16,966 nucleotides of DNA from Actinomycetes bacterium (GTDB taxonomy: Bacteria > Actinomycetota > Actinomycetes > Propionibacteriales > Propionibacteriaceae), in contig JAEYUH010000111.1 in the NCBI GenBank assembly GCA_023432725.1, positions 1 through 16,966 on the forward strand, in the 5' to 3' direction. This document shows positions 8,194 to 14,615 of the stretch, in pieces (the stretch's first letter is position 1; each line of letters begins with the position of its first letter). Under the pieces are notes generated by a model. It was not told where the DNA came from. It ran no database searches and was given only the letters and a program-made list of their open reading frames with translations. The position numbers and the translations under genes are program-made.

Positions 8194-11100
8194 CGCAGCA
8201 CCTGCTCACCGCAGCCGGAGGCAGGGCAGCTGTCGGCGAACGGGCAGCGGCGGCAGTGCGAGCCGGGCGCGGCGCGGTAGCCGCCCTCCGCGACGACAGC
8301 CGCCGCCCTCGCCACCCGCTGATGCACCCAGGTCGGGTAGCCGCCCGAGCCGTCCTCACCCGACAGGTGGGGGCGATCGGCCAGCGGGTCCTGGGAGAGT
8401 TCGCGCGGCAGGCCGTCTCGCCGGTCCGGCTGGCGCAGGTAGACCACCGACGCCCCAGCCGAGCCGGCCGCCGGCCCGGCGAGCGCAGCGAAGGCGTCGC
8501 TCTCGACGGCGAGCTGGTAGATGCCGAGCTGGTCCATCCCTGCGACCTCATCGCGGGTCGGCACCGTCCGTCCGGTCTTGAAGTCGACCACGGCAAGCCT
8601 GCCGTCGGCGGTGCGTTCGAGGCGGTCCACAGCCCCGGCCAGGGTGACCTGGCGGCCGTCCAGCTCCAGGTCGAACTGGAACGGCGCCTCGACCGCGGCC
8701 GGCTCGGGGCGCTGCTCGCGCCAGGCCAGGAACCGCTGCACCGACACCTCGGCCTCCACCCGCTCGACTGCCGACAACCAGCCGGTGTCGAAGCGGAGGT
8801 GTCGCCACGCCGCGTCGAGGTGCCCACCCACCGCGGCGTCGTCGAGCCCGCCGGTACTGGCGTGCTGCACCAGCAGGTGGATCACCGAGCCGAGTGAGGC
8901 GCCCACCGCGGGCGGGCCGTCGGCGTGGGCAGCGCGGCTCAGGAAGTACCGCCGCGGGCAGGTCAGCAGGGCGCTGACCTGGCTCGGACTGAGCCGGATC
9001 GGCCCCTCGGCGGGCAGCGGGCCGCTGGACAGCTCCCTCACCCCCCACCACTGGCCGGGGTCGGCGAGCGGGACCAGCGGGCGGCCGTCGGGCAACCGTT
9101 CCGAGGCCAGGGCAGCAAGGTTCGCCGCAGCGGCGAGCCGGCGATCCTCGCCCGCCCCGGGCGAGACGAGAACGCGGCGCAGTGCACCGACCAGAGCGGG
9201 GAGGGTGACCGGGGTACCGTCCACCGGCAGTTCCGGCTCGACGCCGAGCTCGGTGAGGAAGCGGGACGGTTGGTTGGCCTCGCCCTCGGTGCCCGCGGTG
9301 GCCGTCACCACCAGTTCGTCGCGGGCCCGCCCGCAGGCGAGGAAGAAGAGCCTGCGTTCCTGGCTCAGCCGCTCCCTCGGGTCGGGCCGGGGGCCGATTC
9401 CGTCGCTGAGCAGGCGCTCCGGCTCGAGCAGGGCGCTGACCTGACGACCGGCGGGCCAGCTGCCCTCCTGCACCCCCGCCACCACCACCAGCGCCCACTC
9501 CCTGCCGCGGGCACGGTGGGCGGTCAGCAACTGCACGCCGCGGGCCCCCGCCCGCGACTCCCGCTCCCTGTCGGCGGGGATCTGCTGGGCCGCCACCGCT
9601 TCGAGCAGCAGCCGGATGCCGGCGGCACCGGTGCCGGCGGTCTCGGCGGCGAGTTCGAAGAAGGCTGCCACGGCGTCCAGGTCGCGATCAGCCTGCCGAC
9701 CCGCAGGGCCGCCGCCGAGCGCCTCGGCCCGCAGCCGGGCCGGCCAGCGGGTGGCGTTCCAGATCCCCCAGGCGATCTCGTCGGCTCGCCTGCCGCCAGC
9801 ACAGGCGGACGTCGCCGTCGCCAGCAGCCCGACCAGCGCGGCCAGCCGGGACAGGACGGGAGTGGCGGCACAGTCGGGCTCCAGCCAGGCCGGGTCGTTG
9901 ACGGCGCGGGCGAGCACGTCCTCGGGGGCGGGTGCCTGCCCCGTGGCGTCGACGGCCCCGGGGTGGGCCGAGCGCCACCGCCGCACCAGCTGTCGCAGCC
10001 CAACCGGGTCGTAGCCGGCTAACGGAGAGGTGAGCAGCCGCACCGACTCGTCCGGCCGCAGTTCGCCGCGGGCTGCCACCTCGAGCACGAGCAGCAGCGG
10101 CCGGACCGCCTGGGCGTCGGCGAGCGCTATCTCGTCGCCTGCAACCTGGACGGGAACCCCCGCGGCGGCGCAGGCCCGCCCGATCGCCGGCAGCTGCCGG
10201 CCGGAGCGGGCCAGAACCGCCATCTCGCGGTAGGCGATCCCGCGCTCGATCCGGGCCCTGCGCAACTCGGCGGCGATCGCCCTGGCCTGGTCGGCCTCGC
10301 CCCGGCAGGTCAGCACCCGCACCGTGCCCGGGCGTTCGGCAGGCAGCGGCTCCGCCGGCGCCCCGGGCACCGCCACCGGGAGCCGGGCTGCCACCCGCGA
10401 CAACGCCGCCGCCAGTTCCCCGCCCGCACGCAGCCCCTGCCGCAGCACCACCAGCTCGCCGGGAGCGCCGCCCCTGCCGGTGAAGATGGAGGTGAACTCG
10501 GCGGCGATCCGCGGGTGCGCGCCGCGGAAGGTGTTGACCGCAGCCTGCGGGTCGGCGGTGGCGAGCACGAGCCCGCCGTCGGGCACGAGGGCGCGAACCA
10601 GGCCGAGCTGGGCAGGGTCGAGGTCGGTGACGTCGTCGACCAGCACCGCGCCGTGGCGCTGCCGTACCGCGGCCACCACCTCGGGATCGGTCAGCAGGAT
10701 GCGGGCCCTGTGCACGAGCTCGGCGTAGTCGAGGGTGGCCTCGGCGTCGAGCACGTCGAGGTACTCGGCGAAGAACTCCCCGACCGCCACCCACTCCGGC
10801 AGGTCGGCCCGGCGGCCGTGCTCGATGACGTCCTCGGGGTCGAGGCCGAGCTGGCGGGCACGGGCGAGCACCGTGCGCACCTGGCGAGCGAAACCGCGGG
10901 TGGCCAGCGCCTGCCGCAGCCCGCCGGGCCACCGCGCACCGGAGTCTCCTGCGAGCAGTTCACGCACCCGGAACTCCTGCTCGGGGGCGGTCAGCAGCCG
11001 CCAGTCGCCGGTGGTCGCGTACTGGTCGACCAGCGTGCGGGCAAGGGCGTGGACGGTCGTCACGGTGAGTTGCGAGGTGCCCCCTACCCCTTCGGCGATC

Positions 11101-11324
11101 CGGTTCCGCAGCGCGCTGGCCGCGGTCCTGGACGAGGCGAGCACCAGCGGCGTCCCGCCCGCGCGCACCCGCTGGATGGCGGCCTGCGCCACGAGGTGGG
11201 TCTTGCCGGTTCCCGGCCCGCCGAGCACGAGCAACGGGCCGTGCCAGCCCTGCAGGGCCGCGGCCTGTTCTGCCGTCAGCCCTGCGCCGTCCACGACTGC
11301 TGCTTGCGCCACCACGCCACCCAT
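8190..11324 (-). CDS. adnA: AdnA, UvrD-like motor with Fe-S-type RecB-like nuclease (AdnAB complex)
   Basis: From the ATG at 11324 the protein has 1044 residues, close to mycobacterial AdnA. Walker A is GGPGTGKT (35-42). Walker B reads LVDDVTDLD with Asp230-Asp231 where UvrD proteins have Asp-Glu, and motif VI (FLACGRARDEL) also departs from AdnB, so this looks like the weaker motor. The C-terminal nuclease keeps His816, Asp900 (GAVDRL), Asp914 and Lys916 (VVDFKTG) and Tyr936. Cys789 (LLTCPRRYF) with Cys1024, Cys1027 and Cys1033 (CxxCx5C) matches the AddB-type 4Fe-4S staple around a RecB-like nuclease. The frame stays open upstream to 11879, but that part crosses the cold-shock gene and lacks family motifs. 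The Shine-Dalgarno before ATG is weak. GTG codons at 11315 and 11312 are alternative, possibly leaderless, starts; GTG at 11339 would add five residues. Confidence 0.92.
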   Translation of the reverse strand: MGGVVAQAAVVDGAGLTAEQAAALQGWHGPLLVLGGPGTGKTHLVAQAAIQRVRAGGTPLVLASSRTAASALRNRIAEGVGGTSQLTVTTVHALARTLVDQYATTGDWRLLTAPEQEFRVRELLAGDSGARWPGGLRQALATRGFARQVRTVLARARQLGLDPEDVIEHGRRADLPEWVAVGEFFAEYLDVLDAEATLDYAELVHRARILLTDPEVVAAVRQRHGAVLVDDVTDLDPAQLGLVRALVPDGGLVLATADPQAAVNTFRGAHPRIAAEFTSIFTGRGGAPGELVVLRQGLRAGGELAAALSRVAARLPVAVPGAPAEPLPAERPGTVRVLTCRGEADQARAIAAELRRARIERGIAYREMAVLARSGRQLPAIGRACAAAGVPVQVAGDEIALADAQAVRPLLLVLEVAARGELRPDESVRLLTSPLAGYDPVGLRQLVRRWRSAHPGAVDATGQAPAPEDVLARAVNDPAWLEPDCAATPVLSRLAALVGLLATATSACAGGRRADEIAWGIWNATRWPARLRAEALGGGPAGRQADRDLDAVAAFFELAAETAGTGAAGIRLLLEAVAAQQIPADRERESRAGARGVQLLTAHRARGREWALVVVAGVQEGSWPAGRQVSALLEPERLLSDGIGPRPDPRERLSQERRLFFLACGRARDELVVTATAGTEGEANQPSRFLTELGVEPELPVDGTPVTLPALVGALRRVLVSPGAGEDRRLAAAANLAALASERLPDGRPLVPLADPGQWWGVRELSSGPLPAEGPIRLSPSQVSALLTCPRRYFLSRAAHADGPPAVGASLGSVIHLLVQHASTGGLDDAAVGGHLDAAWRHLRFDTGWLSAVERVEAEVSVQRFLAWREQRPEPAAVEAPFQFDLELDGRQVTLAGAVDRLERTADGRLAVVDFKTGRTVPTRDEVAGMDQLGIYQLAVESDAFAALAGPAAGSAGASVVYLRQPDRRDGLPRELSQDPLADRPHLSGEDGSGGYPTWVHQRVARAAAVVAEGGYRAAPGSHCRRCPFADSCPASGCGEQVLR

Positions 11325-11344
11325 GCAACCACCCGCCACCGACA
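11323..11344 (-). promoter_or_regulatory. possible PafBC-type (LexA-independent DNA-damage) promoter of adnA
   Basis: Reading the minus strand, TGTCGGTG (11344-11337) is followed by exactly eight bases and then TTGCAT (11328-11323). The motif known from mycobacterial RecA/LexA-independent DNA-damage promoters, bound by PafBC, is tTGTCRGTG-N8-TAnnnT. The upstream half fits its core fully and the -10 has one mismatch (T for A). The -10 overlaps the annotated ATG, so transcription would start near 11315, exactly at an in-frame GTG. That would imply a leaderless AdnA. The same octamer occurs by chance inside recD (1843-1850) without a -10, so a single hit is weak evidence. Confidence 0.35.
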
Positions 11345-11519
11345 GCCCGCCGCAAGCCCATCGACAGCGCGTCGTGGAACTCTGGACCGCCACCGGTGAG
11401 TGTGCAACAGTGGCCACCTGCCGACCACGCCCGGTCGGGAAGGCTGTCCGGGCGTGCCCGTCCCGGGCCGGCGGAGCGCCCGGTCGAAAGGGCGCAGCTC
11501 GATGAGTGAGGAGAGGTAC
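11325..11519. promoter_or_regulatory. divergent intergenic control region between adnA and the cold-shock gene
   Basis: These 195 bases separate two divergently transcribed genes and must hold the promoters of both. On the adnA side lies the possible damage promoter described separately. On the cold-shock side I found no convincing -35/-10 pair. Instead there is a set of GC-rich complementary segments (11426-11495) that would lie in the mRNA leader if transcription starts upstream of about 11425. I see no LexA-type palindrome (the actinobacterial form is TCGAAC-N4-GTTCGA). No small ORF with its own Shine-Dalgarno is apparent. Confidence 0.6.
11426..11495 (+). promoter_or_regulatory. candidate structured 5' leader of the cold-shock gene with alternative hairpins
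   Basis: A 9-bp perfect stem pairs 11426-11434 (CACGCCCGG) with 11448-11456 (CCGGGCGTG), loop 13 bases. The decamer CGCCCGGTCG occurs twice, at 11428-11437 and 11477-11486, and the CCGGGCG at 11448-11454 can pair with either copy. If the second copy (11477-11483) is used, the first stem is lost. The second copy can also enter a 6-bp hairpin, 11476-11481 with 11490-11495, which ends about 14 bases before the Shine-Dalgarno. The pairings are seen in the sequence; that they switch with temperature is inference. In GC-rich DNA some such complementarity arises by chance. Confidence 0.35.
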
Positions 11520-11723
11520 ATGGCGCAGGGAACCGTCAAGTGGTTCAGTGCCGAGAAGGGTTACGGCTTCATCGCCATCCCGGGTGAGGCCGAGGAGGTG
11601 TTCGTGCACCACACCGCCATCGACTCCAGCGGCTTCCGCTCGCTGAACGAGGGCCAGACCGTGGAGTTCGACATCACCCCTGGCAACAAGGGGCCGCAGG
11701 CAGCGAACGTCCGCGTCGTCTGA
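11520..11723 (+). CDS. CspA-family cold-shock protein
   Basis: This 67-residue single cold-shock domain protein has the standard CspA length. RNP1 is KGYGFI (13-18) and RNP2 is VFVHH (27-31), the nucleic-acid-binding aromatic patches, with the usual GTVKWF start and GPQAANV end. It should bind single-stranded RNA or DNA in the cytoplasm as an RNA chaperone; E. coli paralogues also act as transcription antiterminators. The ATG at 11520 is chosen because AGGAGAGG lies at 11509-11516 just before it. An in-frame ATG at 11502 would place that Shine-Dalgarno inside the gene and add six non-conserved residues. The gene is divergent from adnA and is followed by a strong intrinsic terminator. Which paralogue it is, and whether it is cold-induced, cannot be told. 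Confidence 0.96.
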   Translation: MAQGTVKWFSAEKGYGFIAIPGEAEEVFVHHTAIDSSGFRSLNEGQTVEFDITPGNKGPQAANVRVV

Positions 11724-11740
11724 CCGCACACCATGACCTA

Positions 11741-11782
11741 CCCGGGCCCCACCTGACGCCAGGTGGGGCCCGGGTTCATTTC
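11741..11782 (+). terminator. strong intrinsic terminator after the cold-shock gene
   Basis: A perfect 15-bp inverted repeat pairs 11741-11755 (CCCGGGCCCCACCTG) with 11760-11774 (CAGGTGGGGCCCGGG), with a four-base loop ACGC. It is followed directly by TTCATTT, which is T-rich but interrupted. The stem starts 18 bases after the cold-shock stop codon. It ends 10 bases before the Shine-Dalgarno of the polymerase-domain gene, so it may also act as an attenuator for that gene. Confidence 0.9.
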
Positions 11783-11793
11783 CGGAGGCAGCC

Positions 11794-12732
11794 ATGGCCG
11801 ACGTCCACGCCGAGGTCGACGGACGGGTGGTCGCCCTGTCCAACCTCGACAAGGAGCTCTTCCCCGACGGCACTACCAAGGCTGAGGTGATCGCCTACTA
11901 CAGCGAGATCGCCCCTGTGATGCTGCCGCACCTGGCCGGCCGGGCTGTGACAAGGCTGCGCTTCCCCGACGGCACCGCCGCCGAACCCTTCTACGAGAAG
12001 AACGCCCCCGCCGGGACCCCGGACTGGGTACCCGTGCTCGAGGTGATCGCCGCCGACACCCGGATCGCGTACCCCCTGATCGAATCGCCGGCCGCGCTGG
12101 TCTGGCTGGCCAACCTCGCCGCCCTCGAACTCCACACCCCGCAGTGGCGCCGCGAGCACCAGCCGGAGCCCCCGTTCGCGGTGGACGGCGACACCCTGGC
12201 CGACCTGCTGGTGGTCGACCTCGACCCCGGGCCGGGGATCACGATGGCCGACAGTGCCCGGGCCGCGTTGCTGGTGGCGGCCGAACTCGCCGAGGACGGC
12301 CTCGTTCCGGTGCCGCGGACCAGTGGTGGCAAGGGGCTGCAGCTGCAGGCCGCGATCGCACCGGTGCCTGCGGACACAGCGGTCGGTCACGTGAGGGGGC
12401 TCGCCACCCGGCTGGCGTCCCGCCACCCCGACCTGTTCGTCACCACGCAGGCCAGGACCGCCCGCACCGAACGGATCCTGATCGACTGGCTGCAGAACCA
12501 GGCGGTGCGCAACACCATCTGTACCTATTCGCTGCGCGGTCGCGATCAGCCAGGCGTCGCCACGCCGCTGACCTGGGACGAGGTGGGAGCCGCCGCGCAG
12601 GGCGCTCCGCTGCGGTTCTCCCCCGCCGACGTGCTCGCCCGGGTGGCCGAGCACGGCGACCTGGCCGCCGACCTGCTCGCGAACCCGCGCCCCACCCTCA
12701 GGGTTCCCCCCGGACCTCCCCCAGCACGCTGA
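11794..12732 (+). CDS. stand-alone LigD-type polymerase/primase domain protein (NHEJ PolDom)
   Basis: The 312 residues cover just the archaeo-eukaryotic-primase-like polymerase domain of bacterial LigD, with no ligase or phosphoesterase domain. It most resembles the mycobacterial LigD polymerase: LDKELFPDGTTKAEVIAYY (18-36), AVTRLRFPDG (51-60), FYEKN (66-70), His114 in ELHTPQW, catalytic Asp142 and Asp144 in VVDLDPGPG, TSGGKGLQLQ (176-185), and Asp231 in IDWLQNQ followed by TYSLRGR. The family adds nucleotides, often ribonucleotides, at broken DNA ends during end joining with Ku. One oddity is Gln183 in SGGKGLQ, where I expect His, a residue of the second primase motif. Start ATG follows GGAGG (11784-11788). 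No ku or ligase gene is in the window. It could be a repair polymerase, a primase-like enzyme or a degenerate paralogue. Confidence 0.9.
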   Translation: MADVHAEVDGRVVALSNLDKELFPDGTTKAEVIAYYSEIAPVMLPHLAGRAVTRLRFPDGTAAEPFYEKNAPAGTPDWVPVLEVIAADTRIAYPLIESPAALVWLANLAALELHTPQWRREHQPEPPFAVDGDTLADLLVVDLDPGPGITMADSARAALLVAAELAEDGLVPVPRTSGGKGLQLQAAIAPVPADTAVGHVRGLATRLASRHPDLFVTTQARTARTERILIDWLQNQAVRNTICTYSLRGRDQPGVATPLTWDEVGAAAQGAPLRFSPADVLARVAEHGDLAADLLANPRPTLRVPPGPPPAR

Positions 12733-12770
12733 GAACGCACCCCTGCTGCAGGCGCGGACGGGGGTCCGGG
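12709..12770 (+). repeat. inverted repeat overlapping the polymerase-domain stop, before telA
   Basis: CCCGGACC (12709-12716) is complementary to GGTCCGGG (12763-12770). Pairing can extend inward by a G-U pair and two more pairs, leaving a loop of about 40 bases with a small inner hairpin (12742-12752). No T-run follows, so it is a poor intrinsic terminator. It ends five bases before the TAGATT box and might be an operator or a weak transcript end. Chance pairing is possible in DNA this GC-rich. Confidence 0.3.
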
Positions 12771-12774
12771 ACGC

Positions 12775-12780
12775 TAGATT
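12775..12780 (+). promoter_or_regulatory. possible -10 box for the telA operon
   Basis: TAGATT fits the actinobacterial housekeeping -10 pattern TANNNT and stands out in GC-rich surroundings. It lies 35 bases before the telA start, leaving a short leader carrying the Shine-Dalgarno GAGAGG (12803-12808). No good TTGACA-like -35 is found at the right spacing, which is common in actinobacteria. Confidence 0.4.
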
Positions 12781-12814
12781 GGACGGCGTTGCACCCGATG
12801 CTGAGAGGCCTGCG

Positions 12815-14050
12815 ATGACGACTCCCGCCCAACCCTCCGGTGGCGCCGCCCAGGCGGCCCCGCTGCCCCCGCCGAGCGTGCTCTCCCTGAGCGCACCGGA
12901 ACCGCCCCCGCTCGTCGCCGAGACCCAGGCGCCCGCCATGGCACCGCAGGTCGAGGCCGCGCAGGTGCCGGTGCTGGACGCCAAGGTGGAGGAGTTCATC
13001 GGTGCGCTGAGCCAGGCCGAGGCGAACTCCCCGTCCTTCTCCGCCCAGGCCGACGCCGTCCGCTCGATGGGCGACGCCGACATCCGCAAGGCGGCCGAGA
13101 CCTCGAACCGGCTGCTGCAGACCCCCGTCCGCGCGGTCAAGGACGGCGGCCTGGCCGAGGGCTCCAAGGTCAGCCAGACGCTGCTGCAGCTGCGCAAGAC
13201 GGTCGAGGACCTCGACCCGGCGCAGGCCCGCGGCGGCAAGAAGTGGTTCAAGCGGCTGCCCTTCGCCGACCAGGTCAACGACTACTTCCGCAAGTACCAG
13301 AGTTCGCAGGACCACCTCAACGGCATCCTGCACGCGCTGCGCTCCGGGCAGGACGAGCTGACCAAGGACAACGTCGCGCTCAACATGGAGAAGCAGAACC
13401 TGTGGACCGTGATGGGACGGCTCAACCAGTACGTCTACATCGCCGAGCGGCTGGACGCGAAGCTCTCCGCCCAGATCGCCGAACTCGAGCTCTCCGACCC
13501 CGAGAAGGCCAAGGCGCTCAATCAGGACGTGCTGTTCTACGTCCGTCAGAAGCACCAGGACCTGCTCACCCAGCTGGCGGTGTCGATCCAGAGCTACCTG
13601 GCCATCGACATCATCATCAAGAACAACATCGAGCTCATCAAGGGTGTCGACCGGGCCTCCACCACCACCGTGTCCGCGCTGCGGACGGCCGTGATCGTGG
13701 CCCAGGCGCTGGGCAACCAGAAGCTGGTCCTCGACCAGATCACCGCCCTGAACACGACGACCTCCGGCATGATCCAGCGCACCTCCGAGATGCTGAAGGA
13801 GAACTCCGCGCAGATCCAGGAGCAGGCGGCGTCCTCGACCATCGGGCTCGAGCAGCTGCAGGCCGCCTTCGCCAACATCTACGCGACCATGGACTCGATC
13901 GACCAGTTCAAGCTGAAGGCGCTCGACACCATGGCCGCCACGATCGGCACCCTGGAGGCCGAGGTGGTCAAGAGCCGCGAGTACCTCGACCGGGTGGCGG
14001 CCCAGGACACCAGGGCCCAGCAGCTGCCGAGCATCACCATCGACAGGTGA
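12815..14050 (+). CDS. telA: TelA-family (toxic anion resistance) protein
   Basis: The 411-residue protein belongs to the TelA/KlaA family. Residues 1-50 are a low-complexity Pro/Ala-rich tail; the rest is almost wholly helical with no membrane segment, so it is cytoplasmic or peripheral. Family-like stretches are LPFADQVNDYFRKYQSSQDHL (start near 148), ALNMEKQNLWTVMGRLNQY (from about 188) and a long helical region IIIKNNIELIKGVDRASTTT. The family name comes from plasmid tellurite resistance. Chromosomal members are found with TerD-type stress clusters and often do not confer tellurite resistance, so the exact role is unknown. The ATG at 12815 is preceded by GAGAGG at a good distance; an upstream in-frame TTG (12779) overlaps the putative promoter and is rejected. 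It is the first gene of a four-gene operon, 10 bases ahead of the next. Confidence 0.93.
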   Translation: MTTPAQPSGGAAQAAPLPPPSVLSLSAPEPPPLVAETQAPAMAPQVEAAQVPVLDAKVEEFIGALSQAEANSPSFSAQADAVRSMGDADIRKAAETSNRLLQTPVRAVKDGGLAEGSKVSQTLLQLRKTVEDLDPAQARGGKKWFKRLPFADQVNDYFRKYQSSQDHLNGILHALRSGQDELTKDNVALNMEKQNLWTVMGRLNQYVYIAERLDAKLSAQIAELELSDPEKAKALNQDVLFYVRQKHQDLLTQLAVSIQSYLAIDIIIKNNIELIKGVDRASTTTVSALRTAVIVAQALGNQKLVLDQITALNTTTSGMIQRTSEMLKENSAQIQEQAASSTIGLEQLQAAFANIYATMDSIDQFKLKALDTMAATIGTLEAEVVKSREYLDRVAAQDTRAQQLPSITIDR

Positions 14051-14060
14051 ACTGAGGACC

Positions 14061-14615
14061 ATGGGTTTCTGGGACTGGCTGCGCGGCCGGGAACCGGAAC
14101 CGGCTGCCGCGCCGGTCCCGGAAGTGGCGACCGCCCCCACCGGGCAGGACATAGCGGTTGCCCTGGAGCGGGTCGAGCAACTCGTCGCCGACCCGGCCAT
14201 CCCCGGGGTGGTGCGCTCCCGCGCGCTGCGGGTGACCGCCACGGTGCGCCGGACGCTGCCACGGTTGGGGCTGCTCGGGCTGGGCAGCTACGACTCCTAC
14301 TCGGTGGTGGCGACCGCCACCGACTACCTGCCCGAGGCGATCGGTGCCTACCTCCGCCTGCCGCGGGACTGGGCGGATTCCCGACCTGTCGAAGCCGGAA
14401 AGACCTCACTGATGCTGCTGATCGACCAACTCGACCTGCTCGCCGGAACCATGGACAAGATCTACGACGCCGCGAACCGCACCGACGCCGAGGCGCTGAT
14501 CAGCCACGGCCGCTTCCTCCAGGAGAAGTTCGGCCACGGCCCCGCGGTGCCGCCACCGGTCGCCGCGCCACCTCCGCAGGCGTCGGCGAACCCGCTCGAT
14601 CTGGGGCACCCGTGA
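14061..14615 (+). CDS. uncharacterised 184-residue protein between telA and an AAA+ ATPase gene
   Basis: I do not recognise a named family. The start MGFWDWLRGREPEP is short and amphipathic with two Trp, followed by a Pro/Ala-rich linker to about residue 25. The core (28-158) is predicted helical and hydrophilic, with GLLGLGSYDSYSVVATATDYLPEAI as its most distinctive stretch, and the end is Pro/Ala-rich. There is no signal peptide or membrane segment. ATG 14061 follows GAGGA (14054-14058), 10 bases after the telA stop, and the stop overlaps the ATPase start by four bases. In Firmicutes a small helical protein, XpaC, often neighbours TelA; this could be an actinobacterial positional counterpart, but I cannot show homology. 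The position suggests a direct partner of TelA or of the ATPase. Confidence 0.85.
   Translation: MGFWDWLRGREPEPAAAPVPEVATAPTGQDIAVALERVEQLVADPAIPGVVRSRALRVTATVRRTLPRLGLLGLGSYDSYSVVATATDYLPEAIGAYLRLPRDWADSRPVEAGKTSLMLLIDQLDLLAGTMDKIYDAANRTDAEALISHGRFLQEKFGHGPAVPPPVAAPPPQASANPLDLGHP

Noticed and set aside
4162..9444. Several plus-strand frames of 200-520 codons opposite nudC, adnB and adnA
   Set aside because: They are shadows of strongly conserved helicase and Nudix genes with no domain or start signal of their own.
11370..11410. GGAAC-N15-GTG arrangement resembling an ECF sigma promoter for the cold-shock gene
   Set aside because: Only part of the -35 fits, the -10 half is non-specific, and such short patterns are common; not strong enough to list.
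11325..11879. Open frame extending AdnA by 185 residues upstream
   Set aside because: It runs antisense through the cold-shock gene, the terminator and the start of the polymerase gene, and shows no helicase-family motif before the Walker A lead-in.
12815..14050. Reading the telA operon as a dedicated tellurite-resistance locus
   Set aside because: No tehB, terB, terC, terD or terZ-like gene is present, and most chromosomal TelA proteins have no shown role in tellurite resistance.
11776..14242. Long antisense frames opposite the polymerase-domain and telA genes
   Set aside because: No recognisable domain, skewed composition, and well-supported genes on the other strand with good ribosome sites.
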